Assembly (NCBI GenBank): GCA_963532425.1
Contig: CAUSKK010000012.1
Coordinates: 1 to 64,000, forward strand
Direction: 5' to 3'
DNA length: 64,000 nucleotides
Source of the DNA: CAUSKK01 sp963532425
GTDB lineage: Bacteria > Pseudomonadota > Gammaproteobacteria > Cardiobacteriales > Cardiobacteriaceae
Part shown: positions 8,724-16,288 of the stretch, one piece after another
Numbering within the stretch: the first letter of the stretch is position 1
Layout: the number at the start of each line of letters is the position of its first letter
Position numbers and translations under genes: made by a program
The notes under the pieces: model-generated
What the model was told of the DNA's origin: nothing
The model's database searches: none
What the model saw: only the letters and a program-made list of their open reading frames with translations

Positions 8724-9212
8724 ATGAAAAAAGACATTTTTGCCCTGCTCAAGGAACCCAGCGGCGACCCCCGCTCCAGCTACTTCGTCCAGGCCCTCCA
8801 TTTCATGCTGGAGGACGCCCGCATTCGCCAGCGCTTTGAACGGGACATCGCGGCGGCGAACAGGGAAGCCCCTAGAACCAGAGTGCCCTACTTTGAATTC
8901 ATTCCCCGGGCCGCCGCCGGCCAGGAGCGCCAGAGTGAAATCAGCTACTACAGCACCGATAGAAACCTTATCGTCAGCTATGAGGAGAGAAGCGCGCCGC
9001 CGGGTAAGATTCGCTGTGAACTGAGAGTGGAGGAAGGCGTGGAGGCGGTTAGACAGCTGCTTGCCAACCGCGAAGTGGAACTGTGCTTCGCCGACCAACC
9101 GAGCCATTGGGTTAAGTTTGACGAGGAGGGCACAGCCGTCATCTATCTGCCCAAGCCCACATCGGAGGAGAACCCGGACTGGCTGAAGCTGATACTTAGA
9201 CTTCACCTCTGA
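8724..9212 (+). CDS. Hypothetical cytoplasmic protein, cassette copy 2
   Basis: This encodes 162 residues, nearly identical to the copy at 7365-7853. It has the same ACGGAGAATATTT ribosome region and the same TGATG coupling to the next gene. The near identity at DNA level means recent duplication or ongoing gene conversion. It is paired here with the full-length membrane partner, so this is likely the working cassette. Family not recognised. Confidence 0.75.
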   Translation: MKKDIFALLKEPSGDPRSSYFVQALHFMLEDARIRQRFERDIAAANREAPRTRVPYFEFIPRAAAGQERQSEISYYSTDRNLIVSYEERSAPPGKIRCELRVEEGVEAVRQLLANREVELCFADQPSHWVKFDEEGTAVIYLPKPTSEENPDWLKLILRLHL

Positions 9213-10573
9213 TGGCCGACATTACGATGGCGGACAGCCCAACGCCGCAGAAGCCCCCCAGGCCGCCGCCGGAGGTGCTGGTGCCGCTGGTAAGCGGCGA
9301 CAAAACGGGTCGATTGCAAGAAGTTACCTTTTTTCCCAGCCAACTCCGGCCCGTCCGTTGGCGAAGCTGGTCGGTGAGTCAGAACTCGGACCGGGACTTC
9401 AGCGAACAGCTGAAACCCATCGGCTACTGGGACGCCGGCATAGTGGCTCGCAACGCCTATTGCACCCTGATGGAGCGCTGGCGCCGCCGCTCGCCTCCCC
9501 TGCTCCGGCCGCTGCTGGCCGCCCCGCCGGCGGTGAAGCTGGAGGTCAATCATCATAATTTCGGCTATATCCAGAGCGCCGAGAACCGGAGTAGCCAGCT
9601 GGGTTTGCTGCTGGGCCTGCTGGCCGCCCGGGGCCATCTGCCGTTCCAGACCATCTACGCCAGCGGCGAGCTGGCCATTGACGGCGATGACGTCTGGGTC
9701 AAAGCCGTGGGCCAGCTGGAGGAAAAGTTCCGGGCCATCATCGACCGCATCCGGCAGGACAAGCCCACCGGGCCGGTGCTGGTGGCGGTGCCGCACCTGC
9801 TGGAGGACGGCTCCTCCAGCAAAGACCAGCTGGGCCCACTCTGGACGGCCTTCCGGGCGGAGCCGGACTATCAGCACCTGAAGCTGGAAATCCTCTATTG
9901 CGACCGGCTGGAGGAGAAGTTGGCCGGCTGCTGGCCCCGGGTACGCCGCTACCGCCACTGGCGGCCCACGCTGCTGGCCCTGCCCCCGCTGCTGGGCCTG
10001 CTGTTTGGCCTGCTCTGGGCCCAGCACCGCCAGCCGCTCTATCTCAACTGGCGCGCCGCCGATGCCAGCGGCCCCAACCAGCCCCTTTTCACCCGGGCCA
10101 ACGGCGACGGTCTCCGGGTGTTGGCCCCGCCCTGTGGCCAGTCCCAGCCCGGCGAGCCGGTCTACCAGCAGGGCGATTGGCTCACCGCCCGGGTCCATAT
10201 CGACGACTACAGCTGGTGGCGCGGCCGGCTGGCCTATAAAACGGCCCTGGTCAGCGTTGGCGAAAACGGCGGCATTCGCGTGGAGAACATCGAGCCGGTG
10301 CCGGGCCGGCCCTATTTCCAGACGGCCTACGCCCTGGCGCCGCCCTCGGAACGGCAGCTGCTCATGGTCATCGCCCGGCGCAGCTACGGCTGGGGCGACC
10401 GGGGCATCGACAAGGGCCGGCTGGCGCTGGAGCTGAAGGAAAAACTCCAGCCGCTCCAGGGTATCGACCGGCTGTCCGCCGCCGCCGGCTATCTGGAGGC
10501 CCGCTACAGCGGGGCTTTGCAGTACCGCTTCCGCACGGTGGACCGCTGCACCGAGTCCGATTCCGAACCCTAG
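9212..10573 (+). CDS. Membrane protein with possible degenerate Lon-like domain
   Basis: This encodes 453 residues. Residues 1-250 are cytoplasmic by charge, a single hydrophobic segment follows at about 252-275 (LLALPPLLGLLFGLLWA), and residues 275-453 form an exported domain with paired cysteines. Residues 110-190 hold a pattern (NRSSQLGLLLGLLAARG ... YASGELAIDGDDV.VKAVGQLEEKF) that resembles the Lon S16 proteolytic domain (GPSAG..MATALVS ... TGEI...G.V..VGGLKEK). The canonical Ser motif is not preserved, so activity is doubtful. This resemblance is by eye and should be treated as a hypothesis. It probably couples a cytoplasmic partner (8724-9212) to an envelope domain. Confidence 0.7.
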   Translation: MADITMADSPTPQKPPRPPPEVLVPLVSGDKTGRLQEVTFFPSQLRPVRWRSWSVSQNSDRDFSEQLKPIGYWDAGIVARNAYCTLMERWRRRSPPLLRPLLAAPPAVKLEVNHHNFGYIQSAENRSSQLGLLLGLLAARGHLPFQTIYASGELAIDGDDVWVKAVGQLEEKFRAIIDRIRQDKPTGPVLVAVPHLLEDGSSSKDQLGPLWTAFRAEPDYQHLKLEILYCDRLEEKLAGCWPRVRRYRHWRPTLLALPPLLGLLFGLLWAQHRQPLYLNWRAADASGPNQPLFTRANGDGLRVLAPPCGQSQPGEPVYQQGDWLTARVHIDDYSWWRGRLAYKTALVSVGENGGIRVENIEPVPGRPYFQTAYALAPPSERQLLMVIARRSYGWGDRGIDKGRLALELKEKLQPLQGIDRLSAAAGYLEARYSGALQYRFRTVDRCTESDSEP

Positions 10574-10621
10574 GCTATGATGGGCGCCTTTGTTATTTGG
10601 CTTCCGCCGAGGAAAAAAATC

Positions 10622-11347
10622 ATGATTCGCGCCCTTCTCCTTTGCATTGGCCTGGCCCTGAGCGGCGCCGGCCGGGCCCAGTGGCAGCTGGAATTTGACG
10701 GCCCCGACCTGGTCGACAATGCCGCCAATGCCGCCATTCTGCAGCGGCTCCGCGCCATTCTCCCTTTCTACAAAAACAACCCCTACATCGGCCTCCGCTT
10801 CGCCTTCCACAGCGACGACCAGCGCGACGAACGCTGGCGCCGCCTTATGAAAAAGCTACCGGCCCTGGCCTCGCTGGACCGGCGCCGCTCCTCGGTGGAG
10901 GTCTTCAAACAGCCCCGGCCCGAGCGGCTCGACATCAGCCTGATGCCCCTGGCCAACGGCCATTGCCCCACCACGCTGACCATTCAGGACGAGGCCCTGC
11001 CCCTGCCGCCCGATGGTCTGCGGCTAACGGCCCCGGCCCGGCTGGCCCTGTCGCCCAATGGCACCGTGAGCATCGCCGCCGCCGGTGCCCCGCTGCTGCT
11101 CGGCCTGCGCGACGGCCAGAAGCTCACGCCACCGCTGGGCCAGCTCTTTGCGCCACTGGCCGGGGCAAAGCGCTTCCGCCTCGGCGTCCAGAATCCGGGC
11201 AAAAATCGCCAGCGGGCCGAAGCCCAGCTGCTGGAACAGCTGCAGAGCCCCGCCGACGATAAGGGTCTGAGCTTCGGGCCGGTGCCGGCCACCGAGGCGG
11301 CCAGCGTAGCCCGCGACCGGTGCCTTTTCGATTTCTACCCGCTTTAA
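10622..11347 (+). CDS. Hypothetical exported protein
   Basis: This encodes 241 residues. The ATG at 10622 follows CCGAGGAAAAAAATC and starts a signal peptide (MIRALLLCIGLALSGAGRAQ). An earlier in-frame ATG at 10577 is rejected because it would bury the signal. The mature part is alpha/beta with two cysteines (around residues 120 and 235) and no motif that I recognise. The N-terminal third (NNPYIGLRFAFHSDD) suggests an OmpA-like or SPOR-like fold only vaguely. The gene sits between the duplicated cassette and the DUF4384 island and is probably an envelope protein. Confidence 0.7.
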   Translation: MIRALLLCIGLALSGAGRAQWQLEFDGPDLVDNAANAAILQRLRAILPFYKNNPYIGLRFAFHSDDQRDERWRRLMKKLPALASLDRRRSSVEVFKQPRPERLDISLMPLANGHCPTTLTIQDEALPLPPDGLRLTAPARLALSPNGTVSIAAAGAPLLLGLRDGQKLTPPLGQLFAPLAGAKRFRLGVQNPGKNRQRAEAQLLEQLQSPADDKGLSFGPVPATEAASVARDRCLFDFYPL

Positions 11348-11815
11348 GCGCTTCCGCCGGAAGTGCTCAGCAAGGGCATTGCCCGAGTCGCACCGGTTGC
11401 TACGCCACTAGGTGGCTTGCTGCGCTCGGCGCGCCGTTGGCGCTGGAGCGCTTCACCGGAGCGCTCAGCGAGGGCATTGCCCGAGTCGAACCGGTTGCTA
11501 CGCCACTAGGTGGCTTGCTGCGCTCGGCGCGCCGTTGGCGCTGGAGCGCTTCACCGGAGCGCTCAGCGAGGGCATTGCCCGAGTCGAACCGGTTGCTACG
11601 CCACTAGGTGGCTTGCTGCGCTCGGCGCGCCGGTGGCGCTGGAGCGCTTCACCGGAGCGCTCAGCAAGGCCAACGGCCGAGTCGAACCGGTTGCTGCGCC
11701 ACTAGGTGTCTCGCTGCGCTCTTATGCGCCGGTGGCGCTTGAGCGGTTGCTGCGCCACTAGGTGGCTTGCTGCGCTCGGCGCGCCGGTGGCGCTGGAGCG
11801 CTTCCCCCGGAAGTG
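11348..11815. repeat. 98-bp tandem repeat block
   Basis: There are about four copies of a 98-base unit containing GGTTGCTACGCCACTAGG, GCTCGGCGCGCCG and GGAGCGCTTCACCGGAGCGC. The first copies are almost identical; the last two are diverged and one is shortened. The 500-base gap holds no supportable gene, although the repeat is open in several frames. Pieces of the same unit recur inverted at about 14110-14150, 14640-14815 and 15020-15085, and a fragment lies at 30795-30835, so it is a dispersed family that contains the GCGCTTC core. Confidence 0.85.
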
Positions 11816-11820
11816 CTTTT

Positions 11821-11831
11821 TTTATCCCGTA
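11821..11831 (+). promoter_or_regulatory. Shared upstream motif TTTATCCCGTA
   Basis: It lies 31 bases before the ATG at 11863, directly after a GAAGTGC half-palindrome and a T run. Confidence 0.5.
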
Positions 11832-11862
11832 CATCTTGGGTGAATCCCTTTAGGAGAAACCC

Positions 11863-12441
11863 ATGAAAACCATCAAAACCCTGCTCTTCAGCCTGCTGCT
11901 GGCCGGCTGTGCGCCGCCCCGGCCATCGCTGCCGCCAACAACGCCCACGCCCAGCCCCAGCACCCGGCCGACGCCGCCGACGCTGGAAGGTCAGCTGCAC
12001 GCCCTGGAAAACCCGGGCAGCCTCGCCGACTTTGGCATCAGCCTGCGCCCCAGCCGCGACCGGCTGCCGCTGGGGGAGCGCTTCACCCTGGAGCTCTACA
12101 GCTCCCGGGAAGCCTACTGGCATCTCTATCTGTTCCAGAGCAGCGGCGCCGTCCTCACCCTGCTGGAAAATCAGCCGGCCCGGGCCGGGGAACGGCGCCT
12201 CTATCCGACACCGCCCGGGGGCCTCCGCGCCCGGCCGCCGCTGGGGGCTAGCCATCTGCTGCTGCTGGCCACCCGCCGCCCGCTCATCGGCACCGTCCTC
12301 GGCAATTACCAGCCCCTCAGCGCCCCCGGGGCCCTCGCCCCCAACGCCCCGGCCGCCCTGCAGCGCCTGGACGCGGTGCTGAAGCCCCTGCCGCCGGCGG
12401 AATGGCGCGCCGTCTGGCACCGCATCGAGGTGGTGCCCTAG
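11863..12441 (+). CDS. Lipoprotein with DUF4384-like domain
   Basis: This encodes 192 residues with a lipoprotein signal (MKTIKTLLFSLLLAGC) and lipobox LAGC, Cys16. A Pro/Thr-rich spacer (residues 18-42) follows, then a beta domain at about 50-190. Its core, LGERFTLELYSSREAYWHLYLFQSSGAVLTLLEN, is the usual DUF4384 pattern: a strand, then 'dgYlyl..~~~G~v..LfPN'. DUF4384 domains commonly accompany bacterial caspase-like proteases and are thought to be extracellular accessory domains. A TTTAGGAGAAACCC ribosome site precedes the ATG. It is a stand-alone member of the set found in the genes at 13483, 15230, 16272, 17923 and 23978. Confidence 0.8.
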   Translation: MKTIKTLLFSLLLAGCAPPRPSLPPTTPTPSPSTRPTPPTLEGQLHALENPGSLADFGISLRPSRDRLPLGERFTLELYSSREAYWHLYLFQSSGAVLTLLENQPARAGERRLYPTPPGGLRARPPLGASHLLLLATRRPLIGTVLGNYQPLSAPGALAPNAPAALQRLDAVLKPLPPAEWRAVWHRIEVVP

Positions 12442-12478
12442 GGGTTGCTCTGGCCGGGCCCTAGCCTTCCACAGTCCG

Positions 12479-13404
12479 GGAAGCGCTTCGTTCCCGCCAG
12501 CTTTACCCACCGGGCGAAGCGCTTCGTTCTGAAAAGCCACGTTCGACAATCTGCAGGCTGAAGCGCTTCGTTCTGGCAAAGCTCGTTCACCGGCCTTCAG
12601 GCCGAAGCGCTTCCCTCTTGCCGGCCTTTTCCGTGATGAATTTAGAAGGCTCCCCGGGACGAAGCGCTTCCCTTTTGCTAAGCCCGTTTAACCGAAGCGC
12701 TTCGCTCTTGCCGGCCTTTCCCGTGATGAATTTGGAAGGCTCTCCGAGGTGAAGCGCTTCGTTCTGGAAAGCCGCGTTCGATAGTTTGACGGGGGGAGCG
12801 CTTCGACTTCGCCGGGTACTGACGACCGAAGCGCTTCCCTCTGGAAGAACCTAAGCCAGCATTCCAGCAAAAGAAGCGCTTCGCGCCGGCCGGGCTTGTT
12901 CTGCTGTGAACTTCGCTAACTACCCTCAGTCTTGTTCGACGCTCTGCCGGCTGAAGCGCTTCGTTCTCGCCAACTGCTAATCGGCGTTCCGAAGAGAAGC
13001 GCTTCCCTACCGTCGGCCTCGGCCTGCCCTAGCCCTGCCGACCGAAGCGCTTTGTTCTGGAAGACTCTAAACCAGCGTTTCAATCGGGGGGGAGCGCTTC
13101 GCTCTGGCTGGGATTTGTTCGTGATGAGTTGGGAAGGCTCTTCAGGGTGAAGCACTTCGTTCTCGCCGGGTGCTACCGACCGAAGCGCTTCCCTCTGGAA
13201 AGCCGCGTTCGACGGCCTGCCAACGAAGCGCTTCGTTCTGGAAAGCCACGTTCGACGGTCGGCTCACCGAAGCGCTTCCTTCCCGCCGGCCTCGTCCTGC
13301 CGTAGCCCTGCCGACCGAAGCGCTTCGCTCTAGAAAGCCACGTTCAACAATCTGCAGGCCGAAGCGCTTCGATTTAGCCAGGTACTGCCGGGGAAGCGCT
13401 TCGC
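12479..13404. repeat. GAAGCGCTTC array 1
   Basis: About 17 exact copies and several one-base variants (GGAGCGCTTC, GAAGCACTTC, GAAGCGCTTT) occur in 0.93 kb, spaced about 30-60 bases. Copies often extend to ACCGAAGCGCTTC on the left and GTTCTGG on the right. Spacer phrases recur too (for example AAAGCCACGTTCGAC at about 12536, 13243 and 13335), so whole repeat-plus-spacer units have been duplicated. No gene is supportable inside. Confidence 0.93.
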
Positions 13405-13429
13405 TCTGGCTAGATTGTGAAAAATAAAA

Positions 13430-13463
13430 AAGCGGCAGGTGCTGCCACCCGCCGCCGCTCTTT
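13430..13463 (-). terminator. Rho-independent terminator of the 13483-14088 gene
   Basis: Read on the minus strand, AGCGGC...GCCGCT closes a long stem followed by TTTTTTA, about 20 bases after the TAA. Confidence 0.7.
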
Positions 13464-13482
13464 ATCAATGAATCAAAATGGA

Positions 13483-14088
13483 TTAAGGGCCAATGTCAAT
13501 CACCACTTCAGCCGCATCCCAGCCCTCGTGTTCCGGGCGAGCGAACTCCACGGATATGTCTTTCGAAATTAGCTCGACAGGGGCATCGCTGGCCGGGAAG
13601 AAATCGTCGCTGAAGCTGGCCGCGCTCTTGCCGTAAATACTGCTAGGCGACTGGCTAAAGAAGGCCTTGATGAGCTCCTTGCCCTGGGGCCCATTCACAC
13701 GAAAAACAAAAGTGTCTTTGCCATGAACCGGGAAGTGCACGGTCTGGCCGGCCCGAATGAAATTGTCCCGCTTTTCCGCGTTGGGCAGCAGTTGGATAGT
13801 TTTTCCGCTGCTGCCTTTGCTGATAAGCGTCAAATAACCATCCTTTGTCGCACGTGCACTGATGACAATTTCGCTGCCGACCGGGTAGACGCGGTTTTTC
13901 CGGTCGACCCAGATTTTGACGGCCGGCGGCTGGGCAGAGCTTCGGGGCGGCCGAGTGTTGATAAGGGCCACCTGCTCGACGCTGATGTCCTTCATCAGCA
14001 GCGCGGCGCTCGTGTCCTCGGCGACGTCGGCCCGGGCCTGGAAGCTAGCCAGAGCCAGCAGGGCGGTGGTTAACAATAATTTCTTCAT
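13483..14088 (-). CDS. Exported DUF4384-like protein
   Basis: This encodes 201 residues with signal peptide MKKLLLTTALLALASFQARA. A beta domain at about residues 60-150 has the DUF4384 pattern (VGSEIVISARATKDGYLTLISKGSSG...QLLPN). The protein is homologous along its length to the one at 17923-18549, including the start of the mature part (DVxEDTS) and the late motif GKSAxxFSDDxFP. The ATG follows a GGAGAAATTT ribosome site, and a TTTTATCCCGT element lies some 82-92 bases upstream. It is probably a periplasmic or surface accessory factor of the protease island; no catalytic residues are visible. Confidence 0.8.
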   Translation of the reverse strand: MKKLLLTTALLALASFQARADVAEDTSAALLMKDISVEQVALINTRPPRSSAQPPAVKIWVDRKNRVYPVGSEIVISARATKDGYLTLISKGSSGKTIQLLPNAEKRDNFIRAGQTVHFPVHGKDTFVFRVNGPQGKELIKAFFSQSPSSIYGKSAASFSDDFFPASDAPVELISKDISVEFARPEHEGWDAAEVVIDIGP

Positions 14089-14169
14089 AAAATTTCTCCG
14101 AAGTGGCTTGGGAATCTAGAGCGGTTCGACTCGGTTTTTAGCCTCGCTGAGCGCTCCTGTATAGAGATG

Positions 14170-14180
14170 ACGGGATAAAA
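14170..14180 (-). promoter_or_regulatory. Shared upstream motif TTTTATCCCGT
   Basis: On the minus strand it precedes the 13483-14088 gene by about 80 bases. It also overlaps the region just after the stop of the next minus-strand gene. Confidence 0.45.
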
Positions 14181-14201
14181 ATTCTCACCGTGCCGCGACG
14201 G

Positions 14202-14465
14202 TTAAAAATCTTCGCTGCCAAGAACATTCAACAGCGGCGCCACCTCTTCGATGGGGCCCAAAAGAATAAACTTCGCGCCGCTCCGAGCTTGAACTTCAAC
14301 GCGTACCGTGGCCTTGCTTGCCTTGGTAGTGTCGCACTGGTGGGCGTCAATCGCTTGCACTTGCCGCTCTGCCGGCTCAGCGGTCGTGTCAACGACCAGC
14401 GTCGCCCGGGCACTGAAACTGGTCAAAGCCAGCAAAACGATAGACAACATCTTGATTTTATTCAT
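14202..14465 (-). CDS. Small exported protein
   Basis: This encodes 87 residues. The start at 14465 gives the signal peptide MNKIKMLSIVLLALTSFSARA, preceded by AACTGGAGTATTT; an upstream ATG at 14504 is rejected. The leader DNA and signal peptide are nearly the same as those of the 17923 gene, yet the mature part (TLVVDTTAEPAERQVQ...) lacks the DUF4384 domain. It may be a deletion derivative or a domain-swapped paralogue. One cysteine is present. Function unknown. Confidence 0.65.
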   Translation of the reverse strand: MNKIKMLSIVLLALTSFSARATLVVDTTAEPAERQVQAIDAHQCDTTKASKATVRVEVQARSGAKFILLGPIEEVAPLLNVLGSEDF

Positions 14466-15229
14466 AAATACTCCAGTTGGGGGGTTCAAAATTGAGGCGT
14501 CCACGGGTGTGGGTGCCTCGCTACAGCTAACTACGGAACAACTCGTAATTTCCGCCGAAACGCTTCAGGCAACACCGACACGAGGGGGCGGCCTAGGCGC
14601 CTCTGGCCTTGTCTACGGGATAAGTCCGTCGCAACTCCTGCCGGCTGCCGAAGCGCTCAAGCGCCACCGGCGCATAGAGCGCAGCGAGCCACGTAGTGGC
14701 GCAGCAACCGGTTCGACTCGGCCGCTGGCCTCACTGAGCGCTTCCGAGGGAAGCGGTTCGACTCGGCCGCTGGCCGCGCCGGGCGCTCCAGTAGAGCGGT
14801 TCCCTCCTGCCGACCTTTTCTCGTGATGGGTTTGGAAAGCCTGGTTCGGCATTCCCATTTCAGCTAGGGAAGTACTCGGACCGGGGGCTTTATCGGGTGC
14901 CTCTACTGCCCTCTACGGGATAAGTCCACGGCAACTCCTGCCGGGCCGTTGCCCACCAACTACAACCAACGTTCCAACCAAGGAAGCGCTTCAGATTTCG
15001 CCGGTCTTGTTTTGCTGTGCGGTCTGCTCCGCTGGCGCGGTTCGACTCGGCCGCCGGCCTCGCCGGGCGCTTCTAACGAAGCGGTTTTCTCCTGACCACT
15101 TTGTCCCGTAGGCACTCCAGAAGGCCCACTGGCTCGGCCGGCCGGGGCTTTCTCTGTTTATCCCGAAAGGGTGAATGGAAAGGCCAAAACGCCGATTCCG
15201 CTTTTATTTCCATAAAACAGGAGAAATCC
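14466..15229. repeat. Gene-free stretch of mixed repeat fragments
   Basis: No gene is supportable. It holds inverted pieces of the 98-bp repeat family (14640-14815, 15020-15085), several GAAGCGCTTC or half copies, and two similar blocks around 14600-14650 and 14890-14950. Each block carries TACGGGATAAGTCC (the TTATCCCGTA motif on the minus strand) followed by GCAACTCCTGCCGG. A TTGTCCCGTA variant is at 15101-15110 and TTTATCCCGA at 15157-15166 on the plus strand, ahead of the 15230 gene. Confidence 0.7.
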
Positions 15230-16288
15230 ATGAAAAAAATCGTTCTGATGCTGGCCCTGGCCCGGGTGGCCGGTGCCGAAGAGATGCCGGTGGACAAGGG
15301 CTTCGTGCCCGACCCGAGCCCGACGCCCCCGGCCATTCCGGCCGTGGCCGTGGGCACCGCCGTGGTGCGGCCCGGCGTAGTGGTGAATTGGGCCCCCGGT
15401 GCTCTGGCCCGCGGCCCGGTGGTGGTGGAAACGCCGGCGGCGGCCGTTCAAAAAACCCCGGCCGTGGCCGAAACGCCGGCGGCGGCCGCTCAAAAAACCC
15501 CGGCCGGCGACCCGGCCATCAAAACCCTGCTCAGCGACCTGCTCCGGCCCTGGCCCGGGGTGGATTTGCGCGAATGGCCGCCCCTGCCGGCCCAGCACTG
15601 GCCCAATCCGGCCACCCGGCCCACGGCCCCCGGTGCCGGCTCCGGCCGCCGGCTGCATTTCAGCATCGAGCCCGGCCCCAAGGGCAGCCGCTATCTGACC
15701 CTGCAGCTGCTACAGGTGGGCCACCCGGCCGACGCCGCCGAGCTGGCCACGCCCCTGGCCCAGCGCCGTTTCACCCTAGACGCGCGCCGGCCCGAGGCCA
15801 GCCGCGCCGAAATCCAACAGTTCTTAGAAACGAACCTCGGCCCAGCAACGGCCGCCGCCGGCCGGCCCAGCCTGCAGCTGTGGACCGAACCCCAGTCCCT
15901 GCGCGCCGGCCAGCCGCTGCAAATTCACTTTCAGACCGACCGGGACGCCTATTTGCACCTCTTCCAGCTGCGCGACGACGGCAGCCTGAGCCGGCTCGTG
16001 CCCGGGCCGCTGGCGTCGGATAACTATCTGCGCGCCGGCCAGCTCTACCGTCTGCCCAGCACGGACTATCGGCTCCGGGCCGAGGGCCGGGCGGTCAAGC
16101 TGCGCGCCATTCTGACCCTGACCCCCAGCGGCCCCGCCCCCGCCGGCGGCGTGCAGCCGCGTCAGGCGCCGCTGGTCGTGATTCCCAGCAACCCGCCCCT
16201 CTTTGGCCGTGCCGACCTGAGCCATTTTTTCCCACTGCCGGCCGCCGAATGGAACGTTCAGGAGTTCAGCTATGAAGTTCAGCCCTAA
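15230..16288 (+). CDS. Exported protein with C-terminal DUF4384-like domain
   Basis: This encodes 352 residues. The start at 15230 follows AACAGGAGAAATCC and gives MKKIVLMLALARVAGAEE as signal. Residues 45-100 are a low-complexity Ala/Pro/Val stretch with a duplicated AVxKTPA unit. Around residues 120-200 is an unassigned domain, and residues 210-300 form a DUF4384-like module (LRAGQPLQIHFQTDRDAYLHLFQL...). The gene overlaps the following caspase gene by 17 bases, so the two are likely made together. A role as a partner of that caspase is inferred from coupling and shared domain type. Confidence 0.8.
   Translation: MKKIVLMLALARVAGAEEMPVDKGFVPDPSPTPPAIPAVAVGTAVVRPGVVVNWAPGALARGPVVVETPAAAVQKTPAVAETPAAAAQKTPAGDPAIKTLLSDLLRPWPGVDLREWPPLPAQHWPNPATRPTAPGAGSGRRLHFSIEPGPKGSRYLTLQLLQVGHPADAAELATPLAQRRFTLDARRPEASRAEIQQFLETNLGPATAAAGRPSLQLWTEPQSLRAGQPLQIHFQTDRDAYLHLFQLRDDGSLSRLVPGPLASDNYLRAGQLYRLPSTDYRLRAEGRAVKLRAILTLTPSGPAPAGGVQPRQAPLVVIPSNPPLFGRADLSHFFPLPAAEWNVQEFSYEVQP

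Noticed and set aside
11412..11705. Open frames within the 98-bp tandem repeat
   Set aside because: The frame simply repeats the unit, with no ribosome site or recognisable protein, and the same DNA is found dispersed and inverted elsewhere.
12479..13404. CRISPR array
   Set aside because: The repeat is only 10 bases and palindromic, spacing varies widely, spacers are themselves repeated, and no cas genes are present.
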